Source of the DNA: an uncultured bacterium
Lineage (GTDB): Bacteria > Patescibacteriota > Gracilibacteria > Absconditabacterales > Absconditicoccaceae
Assembly (NCBI GenBank): GCA_937872535.1
Contig: CALMTC010000015.1
Coordinates: forward strand, 1-61,639
Length of the DNA: 61,639 bases
Direction: 5' to 3'
Both the position numbers and the translations under genes were made by a program. This document shows, piece by piece, positions 30,515-40,725 of the stretch (position 1 is the first letter of the stretch; the number at the start of each line of letters is the position of its first letter). Under the pieces are notes generated by a model. That model was not told the DNA's origin. It saw only the letters and a program-made list of their open reading frames with translations, and searched no databases.

Positions 30515-30735
30515 AATTCGACCACCATAAAAATTTGTAAAAAAGATTTTTATGGATGAGAGAGATACCGATTGTATTTAGATTCTTTAGATTCGAGCGT
30601 AACGATGAATATAAAGATAAATTGGACCAGTAATAAAATCAAAAAAGATTTTATGATAGGACCAATTATATACATCTATCAAACTACTTCTTTCGAAAGT
30701 TCTAGTATAAAGTATTTCTAAAGCTTATCGGTATA
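30515..30735. repeat. structured intergenic repeat, copy 2
   Basis: Starts ATTCGACCACCATAAAA, ends CTTATCGGTATAAA. First hairpin CCATAAAAAT / ATTTTTATGG; internal ATACCGAT pairs with terminal ATCGGTAT; third hairpin AATTGG-ACC..ATAAAATC / GATTTTAT..GG-ACCAATT. Stems are kept although the bases differ from copy 1. Confidence 0.78.
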
Positions 30736-30765
30736 AAATTTATTTCATTTTGATAGACATTCACA

Positions 30766-32052
30766 ATGACAAAAACAACAGAAAAAAAATCGTGGTTAGG
30801 ACTTGGGGTAGCGGGTTTAGCTTTGATTGCTATCGTTGCTTTGCTCTGGATATATAAGCCTTGGGCTTCTGCTTCATTGAGTTTTGAAGGAGCTTATAGT
30901 CAGTTTGTAGACTCTATGACAGCGAGAGCAGTAGAGTATAGTAACCAAATCAAATCTTTCAAGAATGTAAAAGAAAAAGTATCTTTCGAACTTGAAGGAG
31001 GAACTAAACTTGCAAATGGGAAAATAAATGCGACTATCGATTCAGTTTCATCAGTAGATATGAAAAAATCTGCAAGTGATATGAATATCGATTTTGATGC
31101 AAATTTGCCAGAAAATCAGAAAGTAAAAGGAAAGGGACTCTTGTCTTTCCTCCTTGTAGATTCAGCTTTATATGGGCAAGTAAAAGAACTGACAGTAGAT
31201 CTTGGATCTGGTAATGCTCAGTGAGATTTTGTGAACTCAATCGCAAAGGGGCTTCTCAATAAGTGGATTCACTTTGACGACGCTAGCTCAGCAGCACTTC
31301 CTCAGCAAGAATTCAAGACTATTACAAGTCTTCCAGCAACTCTTTCAGATTTATTGAAAAAACATAAAATTTTTACTCTGAAGGATACAAAAAAAGAAGG
31401 AAAAACTATCAAATATTTTGTCGATCTTGACAAGAAAAATCTAGAAAATTTATTTATCGAACTCAATAGTACTCTCTCAGTTCAGACGGCTTCTGGGGCT
31501 GTACAGGAAAACAACGAAATCATAGCCATGATTGAAGATTTCTCTCAAAAAGTTGCTTTCCAAGGATACTTTGAAGTTTCAAATACGGACACAGTTCAGC
31601 TTGTTCTTTCAGATGTGAAAATTAATGCGGACCAAGTGTTGTCTCTTTCTGGTTACATAGGTGGAAACGAAGGTTCTTTGACACTTGCTAGCGAACAGAG
31701 CCAAGTTCTTCTCGACCGAGCTACAAAGTTCACTTCTCGAGCTATGAATATCAAACTCATCAGCAATGAGAAGACTGATCCAGAAATGAATATTATGCTC
31801 AATATTACTCCATCTGGAGCTCTTGGAGCTAGTTTTGACGGATCTATCAACTACGAAGCTCCTGCTCAGCAATGAGCTGAAGAAGAAAAGGTAGAATTCC
31901 GTTTCTCTGGTAAGACAAACGCATCTGACGAAGCTACTTTTTCAGCTGAAACTCCAAAAGACGCTGTAAAAATCAGTAACTTGATGCAAGGTCTTATGGG
32001 CGGTTCAGAAATGCCAACAAACACAGAAGCTGTGCCTCCTATCGGAAAATAA
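30766..32052 (+). CDS. membrane-anchored exported protein, 428 aa
   Basis: Not assigned to a family. An N-terminal membrane anchor (LGLGVAGLALIAIVALLWIY, residues 11-30) is followed by a large extracytoplasmic, Ser/Asp/Lys-rich region of alternating strands and helices, reminiscent of lipoprotein-type beta domains but without a lipobox. Two TGAs (after NAQ and after PAQQ) separate three standard-code fragments. The C-terminus is Met/Gly-rich (MQGLMGGSEM). Terminator follows at 32071. Confidence 0.65.
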
Positions 32053-32070
32053 TTTCTTCACCATACTACC

Positions 32071-32108
32071 AAAAAAACTTTTCTCCTGCTTGGGGAAAGG
32101 TTTTTTTC
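32071..32108 (+). terminator. terminator
   Basis: Stem AAACTTTTCTCC / GGGGAAAGGTTT with seven T. Confidence 0.8.
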
Positions 32109-32119
32109 TGGTTAAAAAC

Positions 32120-32173
32120 TGCCTTCGATAAACTCAGGCAACATAAGTCTGGTCCCTGAGTCTGTCGAAGGGA
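32120..32173. repeat. paired REP-like elements in inverted orientation
   Basis: GCCTTCGATAAACTCAGGC (32120-32138) is the reverse complement type of TCCCTGAGTCTGTCGAAGGG (32153-32173). The two face each other about 15 bp apart. Confidence 0.7.
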
Positions 32174-32233
32174 TCTTTCCAGCCCAGCACGAATATCGTT
32201 GCATTGACTTACAAAAAAAATATATTTCAAACT

Positions 32234-33985
32234 ATGACGATACAACTTCAAAATCTTCACAGATTAGACAAACATTTTGAATACCTAAAATCTCTCACCA
32301 GCCATGAGACTCTTTTTTTCGTTGGCGGGTCTATCAGAGATTTACTTTTAGGTGTTGTGGATGAGCCGACAGATCTCGATATCACTACAGCTGGCGAGCC
32401 ATCAGCTATTTTCGACTCGATCACCAAGAAAGACATCAGCATCTTCAAAACTGATAAATTTGGGACGATCACACTCATTCCAAAGCCTACTCCGATCACA
32501 GCCAAGCTTTTTGGCGAGATGCCAGGTGATCTCAAGTACGAACTCACGCCACTTCGTCTCGAAGGTGGTTACGAAGATTTTCGCCACCCATGAGAAATCC
32601 AGCGAACTCCAGAGCTTATTCTCGACTCAAATAGAAGAGATTTTACAATAAATTGTCTCTACTACACATCATTTTCTTTTTCTAAAAAATTAAATCCTGG
32701 TACTCAAACATCTGTCTCAGTCACCGAGCTCACCAAAAATCTAGTTAAAGACTGATTTTTTATCGATGCAGAAGCTCGTATTCTGATCTTGCAAAATCAT
32801 GAGTTGATTGAAGAATTTTTTTCAGACTGAAAACTAAATACCAAAAAACTTTCAGCACTGATAGAAAAAAATGGAGCTACGAGCGAAGGGACTTGGGGAG
32901 TCGTTGTCGATCCGCACCTTGGAATTCAGGATATCGTCGATCGCACTCTCAGAGCTGTGTGAAAACCAGATAAAAGATTTCAAGAAGATGCTCTCAGAAT
33001 TATCAGAGCATTACGCTTGGTAAATATTCTCAATGACAAACTTTTTCAGTACGGTCAGCATAATTTTTTCGATTTCGAGACACCGACTTGGAGATCTCTC
33101 AAGAAAAATTACTACCTCGTCCAGTTTTTAGCCAAGGAGAGAATAAAAGACGAGCTCGTGAAAGTGTTCAAAGGGAATAACCCTTTTGGCTTCATAGCTT
33201 TGCTTGATGAGACCAATATTCTCAAGTATCTGTTCCCTCAGCTTCATGCCACCAAGGGTGTTCATCAGCCAGTCAGATATCATCCTTTCGATGTTTTTGC
33301 TCACACTTTGCTTGTGCTTTATCATCTTCAGCAGCTCAATACTAATTATCTCGTCAAGCTCGGAACTCTGTATCACGATGTCTGAAAAACCGATCAGTAC
33401 TATGTTTATACCATCGGACTTCAGGAAGAAGAAGCGAGACATATTCACGGAAGCTGGCTCAATCACAGTAATTCAGGTTCAGATATGGCTCAAAAAGATT
33501 TTTCAGCACTTTGATTTTCAAATAAGGAGGTTGAAGAAATTTCTTGGTATGTAAAAATGCACATGAAACCAGGAGAAATTCTAGATGCGAAGCCAGAAAA
33601 TCGTCCTAAGAAAATCAGAAAAATGTTGTCTGAAAACTGATTTGATAGAGTCAATAATCTTTTTGACATCTGTAAGGCAGACAGACTTGGGCAGTTCAAT
33701 ACTCTTCAAGCTCCATCTCTCCATCAAGTCGATGAACTCAAAGAAATTCTTACCGATCTTTTTGACCGCGAAGGCCAGTTCGATCTCAAAGCTCTCGACA
33801 TCAATGGAAATGATCTTATGACCTCACTAAAACTTAAGCCAGGACCGATTGTGAAAGAGCTTCTTGATTTAGCTCTTCAGCGAGTTAGTTCCGATATCGC
33901 CGCTCGCAATCAGAAAAAAACCATCGTCGAATACCTCAAAAATATTATGAAAACCAGGAAAAAAGAAGAAAAATCCAAAAAATAA
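32234..33985 (+). CDS. cca: CCA-adding enzyme / class II nucleotidyltransferase with HD domain
   Basis: A 583-residue protein. The head domain has FFVGGSIRDLLLG and DLDI (Asp47, Asp49), the catalytic metal site; RRDFTINCLYY and GIQDIVDRTLRAVGKPDKRFQEDALRIIRALR are the neck signatures of the class II family. A C-terminal HD domain (YHPFDVFAHTLLVLYHL... LYHDVGK, with Gly as TGA) follows. It adds or repairs CCA at tRNA 3' ends; some relatives are poly(A) polymerases. The ATG at 32234 starts the domain. Convergent with a pseudouridine synthase gene. Confidence 0.92.
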
Positions 33986-34027
33986 ACTAACTGTAATACT
34001 CGTCGTTGCGAGGAGCTTGCCTCCCGG

Positions 34028-34048
34028 TCCCTGAGCCTGTCGAAGGGA
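34028..34048. repeat. REP-like palindrome
   Basis: TCCCTGAGCCTGTCGAAGGG copy between convergent genes. Confidence 0.75.
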
Positions 34049-34097
34049 TTAGTAAAAAACTCCTTCATAAAATTTTTTTCTGGAAATCGCAAAAAAT

Positions 34098-34997
34098 CTA
34101 TATTTTATAGCTCTTATACTCTCCATCAGGATCGAGAAATTCCAGCCCTATAGCAGAGAGCTGGAGTGGTTCATCAGCTGTCGAGCCATAGAGAGAATCA
34201 CCAACGACTGGAAGCCCATGATGAGCGAGATGGTATCTAATTTGATGAGTTCTTCATGTCAAAATCTCAATATCTAAAAGTGCTTCACTATGAGAAAGAT
34301 TTTCAAGAGAGAGAATTTTTGTGATGCCAAGTTTTGGCTGAGGGTGGGGAACTTTGGCGTATACCATTTCTTGGATGATACCAGGAAAAGAATTTTTGAA
34401 TGAAGTGAGAAATTGTTGGCCAGTTGGACTGATAGTCACTTTTGCTCTATAAAATTTTTTGAGCGGGACGAGATCTTTAGTTTGTAGATCAGAAGCTAGA
34501 CTTTTCTGCTGAAAAAGTTCCTTGAAATAAGACAATCAGCGTTCAGATTTGATGATGAGCATCAGTCAGTCAGTGTCTTTGTCGAGACGATGGATCAGCC
34601 CAGCTCTGATAAATGAGCCAAGCGATGGAAGATTCTTATAGTGATGATAGAGAAATCCAGTCACAGACGGCTGGTGAAACGACCAGATGCTCGAGGGATG
34701 AGACAGAACGCCTTTTGGCTTATAGAGCACCAAGTAATCGAGTTTTTCATCGATAATTTTCAGCTCAATAGCTGGTGCATCAGCCATCATTGCTGGATCA
34801 AAAAATCTTTTCAGATCGTCAATTCTGATTTCGTCACCTATTTTCAATGAATAAGATTTTTTTACTGGTTTTTGATTCACTAAAATACCTCATCTTTGAA
34901 AAATGTGGTGAAAAAAATTTCTAGAGTAGTTGTATTTGCTCGTCAAAAAACTATCTATTCTCATAGGATCTTGGTCAAAAACAAGCACTTCAGCCAT
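34098..34997 (-). CDS. RluA/RluD-type pseudouridine synthase
   Basis: A 299-residue protein. An S4-like N-terminus (MAEVLVFDQDPMRIDSFLT) is followed by the catalytic domain: LYKPKGVLSHPS, HRLDKDTDGLML with the catalytic Asp, and GRTHQIRYHLAHHGLPVVGDSLYG. It isomerises uridines in rRNA or tRNA; the target position cannot be read off. Glycines after KDTD and at GRTHQ are TGA, so the standard code gives three pieces. The ATG at 34997 is preferred over an upstream in-frame start that would add 30 residues out of family. Confidence 0.92.
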
Positions 34998-35013
34998 CGT
35001 CAATTCAAGATAT

Positions 35014-35050
35014 AAATTCGACCACCATGAAATCTTTTTGATAATAGTTA
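35014..35050. repeat. structured repeat, partial copy
   Basis: Only the 5' part is present (AAATTCGACCACCATGAAAT), cut off before the second block. Confidence 0.5.
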
Positions 35051-35155
35051 GTTTGCGTGTTTTTACAACGAGAACTTGTCCCAGCAAGTCCTTTTGCTAT
35101 AAGTAAAAAGAACCAGAGATTCTACTACTTTATTTTTTTTGAGTCGTTTACCGCC

Positions 35156-36496
35156 ATGCAAAACTCATTCATCAACCTGCTTCTTTTCTTTGTATTTGCT
35201 GTTCAACCACTTTTATATTGATTTTTGTGGCACAGCAACGAAGGACTAGTAATGTGATGAGTAAATGCAGTCATAGTACTTCTTATTACCAGAAAAAACA
35301 AAGTTTCTAGTAAAGAAAGTATAGTTTCAAAACTACTATCAGTTTTTCATATGCTCAACAAACACTATTTTTTCAGCATATCAACAATAGTTCTGATTAT
35401 TTCGAGTGTTTTACTTTTTGCAGGATTAGTTACACTACCAATTTTTTATGGACTAGTAGCATTTTTTGTCGTTTGTTTTCTCGATAACCTGAATGAAATG
35501 AGCCAATGAGAAATTTACTTCTGAAAAAGAATTCTCTTTCCAAAAGATTTTTTATTCTGGATTTCAATTGCTGTAGGAGTGATTTTATACATCGTTCTAG
35601 GGTCTGTAGCTCTTTACTACAAAATTTTTGTGTCAATTTTGGTCTGATTTACGATATTTGTGCTAGCAGTTTATGCTATGAAACTCGTAAAATATTTTAA
35701 TTTCTGGAAACTGTGGTCTACGAAAATATATCTTATAGCTTTGATTTTCAGTTTAGGAACTCTTGGATTCGGAGTAATGAAGACAATGAAAACTCAGTAT
35801 TTGACAGGTAGTGGTTCCACGCTTATTAATTTTCTATTTCAAGATCTCAAAGATAATATTGATCTAGCATATCAAAACAGTCAGATTTTCTTCTGATTTG
35901 CAAATTCAGGGGCTTCCCAAACTGGTATGAATACAGTAATATCAGGAAACTCATTGTCAGGACTTGTAGCAACAGGGCTTTTTTCTAGTGGTACCTCATT
36001 CATAGAAACAGAAACATGATCTCTTGTCACTGGATTGGTCTCAAGCTGAGAAAATCAGCTTTTAACAGGTAAAAATTTGCAAAATTCCGGACAATCACTA
36101 TCATGATCTATGAATATGGACAAACCATCATGAGAAACGGCAGTTATCTTACCAAAAGGGAATCTCACCTATGAGTTTATTATTCCATATTTGATTGACC
36201 AAAACAACATTCCGCTCTCACAGAAAAAAAACATTGCCTTCGATAATTTTGGAGAAAGTTATAAGTATTATAATCAGTTTAAGACTGCTTACTACGAAAA
36301 AATGATCGGTAGAAATGTAAAACCAGGTGGTCAGATGAAATGTGAAACTTGGCTAGTTCTTCGTGGAATTGCTGAATGACGAAATGTTCAGTACAGCTCA
36401 AAAACAGTCTTTGATGCTTATCGAGCAGAAGCGACAAAGAGAGGTCTTGTCAACTGATGTCCTAGAGATGGTTTCGTAACAGCAAAAAACCTTTAA
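35156..36496 (+). CDS. multi-pass membrane protein with extracellular C-terminal domain
   Basis: A 446-residue protein, unassigned. Six or so membrane segments in residues 1-215 are followed by a Ser/Gly/Thr-rich stretch (about 230-310: SGNSLSGLVATGLFSSGTS), a linker-like region, and a folded domain with EFIIPYLIDQNNIPLSQKKNI, GGQMKCETWLVLRGIAEG and a second cysteine (NGCPRDGF), which may form a disulfide. The C-terminal part has SLH-like spacing. Many TGAs. It precedes a small Ser/Gly/Val-rich repeat protein gene by 37 bp. Confidence 0.65.
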
Positions 36497-36533
36497 AATC
36501 AACAAACAAAATTTATTTTTTCACTATACAGCC

Positions 36534-37283
36534 ATGGCATTCCAAGCAGTGACGGGCTTTCTATCAAATATCTGAAATAAACTCGAAGAGCTTTTCAACA
36601 AGGGGACCGAAAAAACCAAGTCCGTAGGCTCTACTCTCGAGCAATTTGCTGATAAATTAACACAAACTGTGCCACAGCTTGGTTCTGCTGGGAAAGTAGC
36701 GGAGACTTATATCAAGAAATGAGTAGATATAGTGGCCGATGCTAGTGAAAAGTCCAAAAAAATCTCTCAAACTGTGGTCCAAACAGGTAAAGAAAGTATC
36801 CAAAAAACTCAAAATATATCTGAAAAAATGTATAATTCTGGTAAAACCGTGGTACAATCAGGTTCAAATTTAGTAGGAAGTGCCGTCTCCGTCTGAAAAA
36901 CAGCGGTGTCTGGTGGATCAGACCTTGTTGGAACTATTGGTGATGCTGGTAAATCAGTTTTCGAGACTAGCAAACAAGCGGTGCAGATGGTGAAAGAAAA
37001 TCCAGCCGATATTGTTTGAGCTGTCAAAAGCGTAGCTGGAGAAATTGCCTCTCAGACTGGAGAAGTGGCGAAGTCAGGATCTGATCTAGTTACCAATACT
37101 GCCTCTCAGACTGGTCAATTAGCTAGTGAAGTAGTTGCTACTGGCGGAGAAGTCATCCAGACTGCAAAAGACGCAGGCTCGTCAGTCATCGAATCTGGTA
37201 AATCTATCTGACAATCAGTCTCTCAATGAGCTGGCGAAGTCAAAGAGTCACTTCCAGGAAATTTCCGACCTTTCAATAAATAG
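36534..37283 (+). CDS. LEA/apolipoprotein-like amphipathic repeat protein
   Basis: A 249-residue protein made of loose 11- to 15-residue amphipathic repeats rich in Val, Ser, Gly, Lys and Gln (for example SGKTVVQSGSNLVGSA, KSGSDLVTNTASQTG). No signal peptide. This pattern is known from LEA-type and phasin-like proteins and suggests a helix that lies on membranes or protects proteins; no function is proven. TGA glycines occur throughout. It follows the membrane protein gene and ends at a bidirectional terminator. Confidence 0.6.
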
Positions 37284-37299
37284 AGAAAAAATTATCAAA

Positions 37300-37333
37300 G
37301 AAAAAACCCGCTATCAAAAGCGAGTTTTTTTAT
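37300..37333. terminator. bidirectional terminator
   Basis: Stem AAAACCCGC / GCGAGTTTT with A-run before and T-run after, between convergent genes. Confidence 0.8.
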
Positions 37334-37350
37334 TTGAGAACTGTATCTAA

Positions 37351-37827
37351 TTACTCAGCTTGTACATCAATCATAATTTCTTTTGAGAAATCTCCAGCAG
37401 AAACCATTACATGGTATTGACCAGTCATATCAATTTTGTGAGCCATTTTGATATGAGCGTCATCAAGATGAGTCTTATATTCCTCGTTTATAATGTGAGC
37501 AAGATCTTTTGCATCAATCTTATCAAAAAGGTGCTGTTTCTCATTCACTTTTTTAGTGATGATAATCCCACCATTTGCTTCGATTTTTTCGAGAGCAGAT
37601 TTAACATGATCTACTTCTTTAACTTTTTCTTCTTTGTGCTTAGTAATTTTATTCTTCAAGTTTGTCACATAGTGAGCTGTAGCAGGAAGAGCTTGTCCTT
37701 TTGGTAAAAGCACATTTCTAGCAAAAATAGGAGCCACTTTTACTACCTGGTATTTATCTCCAAGAGTCTTTATTCTTTCGAGAAGAATTACTTCAACTTT
37801 TTTAGTATTAGGATTTTTCTTAGCCAT
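37351..37827 (-). CDS. rplI: 50S ribosomal protein L9
   Basis: A 158-residue protein with the L9 N-terminal RNA-binding domain (VEVILLERIKTLGDKYQVVKVAPIFARNVLLPKGQALPAT), the long connecting helix and the C-terminal domain. L9 binds 23S rRNA near L1. Many CPR lineages are reported to lack L9, so its presence helps to place the organism. No TGA codon among about six glycines. The next upstream gene is 158 bp away. Confidence 0.93.
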   Translation of the reverse strand: MAKKNPNTKKVEVILLERIKTLGDKYQVVKVAPIFARNVLLPKGQALPATAHYVTNLKNKITKHKEEKVKEVDHVKSALEKIEANGGIIITKKVNEKQHLFDKIDAKDLAHIINEEYKTHLDDAHIKMAHKIDMTGQYHVMVSAGDFSKEIMIDVQAE

Positions 37828-37953
37828 TGTTGGAACGAAAACAAAAATAAACTTTCAGTAAATGTAATGATTTCTCTGTCTATTGCAATGCTGAATTTCG
37901 AAAAAATCAGGATAATAATTTTTAATGAATGAATTTGCTAGTGTAGACTCCGT

Positions 37954-37974
37954 TCCCTGAGTCTGTCGAAGGGA
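37954..37974. repeat. REP-like palindrome
   Basis: TCCCTGAGTCTGTCGAAGGG copy between the 38-kb membrane protein gene and rplI. Confidence 0.7.
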
Positions 37975-37985
37975 AGACCACTTTT

Positions 37986-38588
37986 TTAATCTTTAAAAAG
38001 AGAAGTGAGCTGTTCTCTATGCATAGTGTCTCTTTCATCTTCATGTTTTTGCATGATAGTGATACTTGTACTTCATTTAATGAGTTTCGCTTGTTTAAGC
38101 GTATGGAAAAGCGAGAAAGCCAGCCCCAAGACCAGTAAAATACACAAGAAAAAATAACCATAGGAGAGAGAAATCTGATAAGTAAACTCATTTCTTAGAA
38201 GAGTCACAGTCTCTCAGAGAGTAAAGAGTGTACTTGTGAGAATCCAGAGTAATCAAACATTGAGCAAATATTCACTATTTTTGAGACCAAGAAGAGTGAC
38301 CAAAAAATTTTTGAACCTAAAGCTAATATTTCGAGCTATGAAAACCAGTAAAGTACCAAAAACAATAAGGCTAGATACAGAAAAATAGCTATTGAAACCA
38401 AATCAGTCTTGTCCGATGCGAAAAAGATACGAGATGATAGTGCTATTTGCTCAGTTAATAGGCTGTATAGAAATGATGGGAACAAAAAGAAAAAAAACAA
38501 AAAGCAAAAAAGAGTAGATAATGATAGTCTTCTCAAGAGGCGAATATCTACTAAATTTATGGAGTATTGTACTAAGAAGTTGATTCAT
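37986..38588 (-). CDS. four-segment membrane protein, 200 aa
   Basis: Unassigned. Four hydrophobic segments (about 23-40, 72-90, 118-135, 145-165) with charged ends; the C-terminal tail is hydrophilic (MQKHEDERDTMHREQL). Five TGA glycines, for example IGQDGFGFN. It starts 23 bp after the stop of the peroxiredoxin gene on the same strand and probably shares its transcript. Confidence 0.6.
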
Positions 38589-38610
38589 AGTGTCAAAATA
38601 AAAAATAAAA

Positions 38611-39066
38611 CTATGTTGTAATCTTAGAAAGAGTTTGCAAAATCTCTTGCACATGTCAAGGAACTTTTACATTTCTTCGTTCATGCAAAATAGTTCACTT
38701 TTGATCTAGAATAAAAGAACTTCTTGTTGTTCACATATATTTTTTTCAGTACATCGACTTTTCTCCCCATGTTCCAAATTTTTCATGAAGCTCAAGATCT
38801 TTATCAGAAATAAGAGAAAAAGAAAGTCACTCTTTTTCTATAAATGAGCAATGAGACTTTTCAGCATCTTTGCTAACACCTATCACTTGAGCACCTAGCT
38901 TCAAAAAATCTTTGTGCATTATCGTGAAATCTCTCGCTTCAATCGTGCAGCCAGGAGTGGCATCTTTAGGATAAAAATAAAGAACGGTCCACTTACTTTT
39001 TGTAAGGAGATCAGAAAATGATATTTCTTGAGATTTTCCATCGGGCGTAGTGAGTGATAAGTTCAT
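38611..39066 (-). CDS. thioredoxin-dependent peroxiredoxin (BCP/AhpC-TSA type)
   Basis: A 151-residue protein with the peroxiredoxin core: VLYFYPKDATPGCTIEARDF (peroxidatic Cys in the PxxxTxxC context), QVIGVSKDAEKSHCSFIEK (second Cys, BCP-like), ISDKDLELHEKFG, and GTTRSSFILDQKGTI with two TGA glycines. It reduces peroxides with thioredoxin-type donors in the cytoplasm. The ATG at 39066 fits the family start (MNLSLTTPDG). Confidence 0.9.
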
Positions 39067-39210
39067 CTTACGAGATACCTTTAAAAAGTAAATTTTTTTC
39101 ACTTTTCAATATGTTGTCATCTGCTTGCCGCAGGCAGGTCCCGACTTGTCATCAATAAATATCGGAGAGAGACATATCAATAGAGTCGATTATCGGGATT
39201 ATTCTGGTAA

Positions 39211-39333
39211 ACTCGACCACCATCAAAAACTTGAAAAAAAAGATTTTTATGGATGAGAGAGTTATAGCTATGATTTTAGAAACTTTTAGATTCAAGTGAA
39301 ACGAAGAAGCTAAATCTAAAATGTATCGGTATG
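39211..39333. repeat. structured intergenic repeat, copy 3 (short form)
   Basis: Starts CTCGACCACCATCAAAA, first hairpin CCATCAAAAA / TTTTTATGG, block TTTTAGATTC-AAGTGAAACGAAG, and terminal GTATCGGTATGC. The third, long hairpin present in copies 1 and 2 is missing. It abuts the stop of the TrbC-like gene (39337). Confidence 0.7.
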
Positions 39334-39336
39334 CAA

Positions 39337-39762
39337 TTACAATTCTAAATCAGAAGATCAAAGATTGATATCTTGCAATCTCTCAAGTCTTCAATCGTAT
39401 CGAGGCGACTGTTCATATCCAGTTCTGATATTTCTCGTGAGACTAGAAAGAGAAACAATGATATCTCCAGCTTTGTTAAAAATATTTTTAGCGGTATAGA
39501 CTTGATATCATTCTACCTCAAAAAGTCTGAAAACAAGAGGGAAAATAAACAAAAGCACGATCGTCAAGATAAGTCAGATGATCATAAATCTGATATTGTT
39601 CCAAGCTGTTTTTATCTTATCTGGCTCTCCACGAGAAAAAATAAACTGAAAAATCGATGCCACAAAAGCGTACACCGATCAACCAAAAATAATAAGTACG
39701 ACGACAGCAAGTATTGTTAACACAATCTGCTCAAAACTAGATGGTCAAGCAAATGCAATCAT
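39337..39762 (-). CDS. TrbC/VirB2-like small membrane protein
   Basis: A 141-residue protein with two membrane segments: IVLTILAVVVLIIFGGSVYAF and IRFMIIGLILTIVLLFIF, with a charged loop (SRGEPDKIKTAWNN) between. This is the topology of the TrbC/VirB2-like proteins often seen in CPR genomes, and a possible partner of the VirD4-like ATPase, although 27 kb away. The C-terminal 60 residues are soluble. Five TGA glycines. The assignment is by topology only. Confidence 0.5.
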
Positions 39763-39790
39763 TCGAAAACGAGAAAATTAAAGAAAAATA

Positions 39791-40087
39791 TTATTTATCA
39801 TCGCTTTTAGATGGTCTTGTTCTTTCTCTATGAATAATAAACTTTTGAAACAAAGGATCTTTAGTATGTTTGAAAAGAATTTTTGCAACTCTTTCAGAAG
39901 GTTTTGCACCTTTGTTGATGAGTTCAACAACTTTTTCATTATTTGCTTCCATTGTATGAGCGACTGGATTATACCAACCAAGAACTTCCATATATCCAGA
40001 TTTTACAGGTTTTGCACTTTCAGTAAGGACGATTCTATAAAAAGGGAGATGAGTTCTTCCTGTTCTAGCAAGTCTAATTTTTAGCAT
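39791..40087 (-). CDS. rpsP: 30S ribosomal protein S16
   Basis: A 98-residue protein: MLKIRLARTGRTHLPFYRIV, GYMEVLGWYNP and KPSERVAKILFKH are the S16 signatures. It is a core protein of the small subunit. It lies between a TrbC-like gene and rpmG on the same strand. A TATTCTG motif with an upstream T-run lies about 20-30 bp before the ATG on the minus strand. Confidence 0.95.
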   Translation of the reverse strand: MLKIRLARTGRTHLPFYRIVLTESAKPVKSGYMEVLGWYNPVAHTMEANNEKVVELINKGAKPSERVAKILFKHTKDPLFQKFIIHRERTRPSKSDDK

Positions 40088-40120
40088 AGGATAATGTAAT
40101 TGTTAATCAGAATAAAAAAA

Positions 40121-40297
40121 TTATTTAAGTTTTTCCTTTGATTTATGAAGCGTGTGTTTTCTTAGTTGAGAACAGTATTTCATAAGTTCAATTTTAGGAT
40201 TTTTTGTTTTATTGATGGTAGTGACATAGTTTTGAGCACCAGTCTCAGTACAGATAAGTCCTACAAGAACTCTACTAGATTTTTTCTTTGCTGCCAT
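40121..40297 (-). CDS. rpmG: 50S ribosomal protein L33
   Basis: A 58-residue protein: [21 protein letters not shown] and [21 protein letters not shown] match L33. Two cysteines remain (Cys16 and Cys42), so it is not the four-cysteine zinc form. It lies 33 bp upstream of rpsP on the same strand. Confidence 0.92.
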   Translation of the reverse strand: MAAKKKSSRVLVGLICTETGAQNYVTTINKTKNPKIELMKYCSQLRKHTLHKSKEKLK

Positions 40298-40447
40298 TTG
40301 TAATAAGGGATTTATGATAATATAAAGAGTGGTGAAATATTTCCTGATAATACAACAAGGGACTTAAGCGTTGTTTTGTGAAAAATATTTCTACAGATTT
40401 ATAACTAATTGTGAGTCTAGAATTTTACGGATTCTAGAAAGAGGATT

Positions 40448-40521
40448 TAGCACTGGGTAGATTTGAACCACCGACCTCGCCCTTATGAGAGGCGCGCTCT
40501 AACCAACTGAGCTACAGTGCC
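40448..40521 (-). tRNA. tRNA-Met (CAT)
   Basis: Full cloverleaf on the minus strand: acceptor GGCACTG / CAGTGCT, D arm AGCTCAGTTGGTTAGAGC, anticodon loop CTCATAA (anticodon CAT), T arm with GGTTCAAATC. Elongator Met is likely; tRNA-Ile2 with a modified C34 cannot be excluded. CCA is not encoded. Confidence 0.92.
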
Positions 40522-40538
40522 ATTGAGGCTATCAGAAT

Positions 40539-40623
40539 CGGTGAGGGCGGGATTCGAACCCGCGGTACCTTTCGGTACGACTCGTTAGCAGTGAGTTGAT
40601 TTCAGCCACTCATCCACCTCACC
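40539..40623 (-). tRNA. tRNA-Ser (GCT)
   Basis: An 85-nt class II tRNA on the minus strand: acceptor GGTGAGG / CCTCACC, discriminator G, anticodon loop CTGCTAA (anticodon GCT), long variable arm (GTACCGAAAGGTAC), T loop GTTCGAATC. CCA is not encoded. Confidence 0.93.
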
Positions 40624-40725
40624 AATACAAAGCATACAAACTTATAGAAATTTCACATTGAAATTCAAGCCAAAAAAAGATACTTTCAAGAAAAGAAAAT
40701 TTTATACATTAAAGAGTCTCAGAGA

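Larger units (their letters stand above)
30227..30765. other. intergenic region rich in palindromes and structured repeat
   Basis: Holds, in order: terminator (30249-30274), palindrome ACAAGGGG / CCCCTTGT around TTGCAAC (30277-30299), RAYT-type REP (30323-30345), a second palindrome GGGATACAA / TTGTATCC (30358-30378), and copy 2 of the structured repeat (30515-30735). No gene seen. Confidence 0.65.

Noticed and set aside
40298-40447. Additional tRNA downstream of tRNA-Met
   Set aside because: Only a short TCTAGAAT-type palindrome is present; no cloverleaf.
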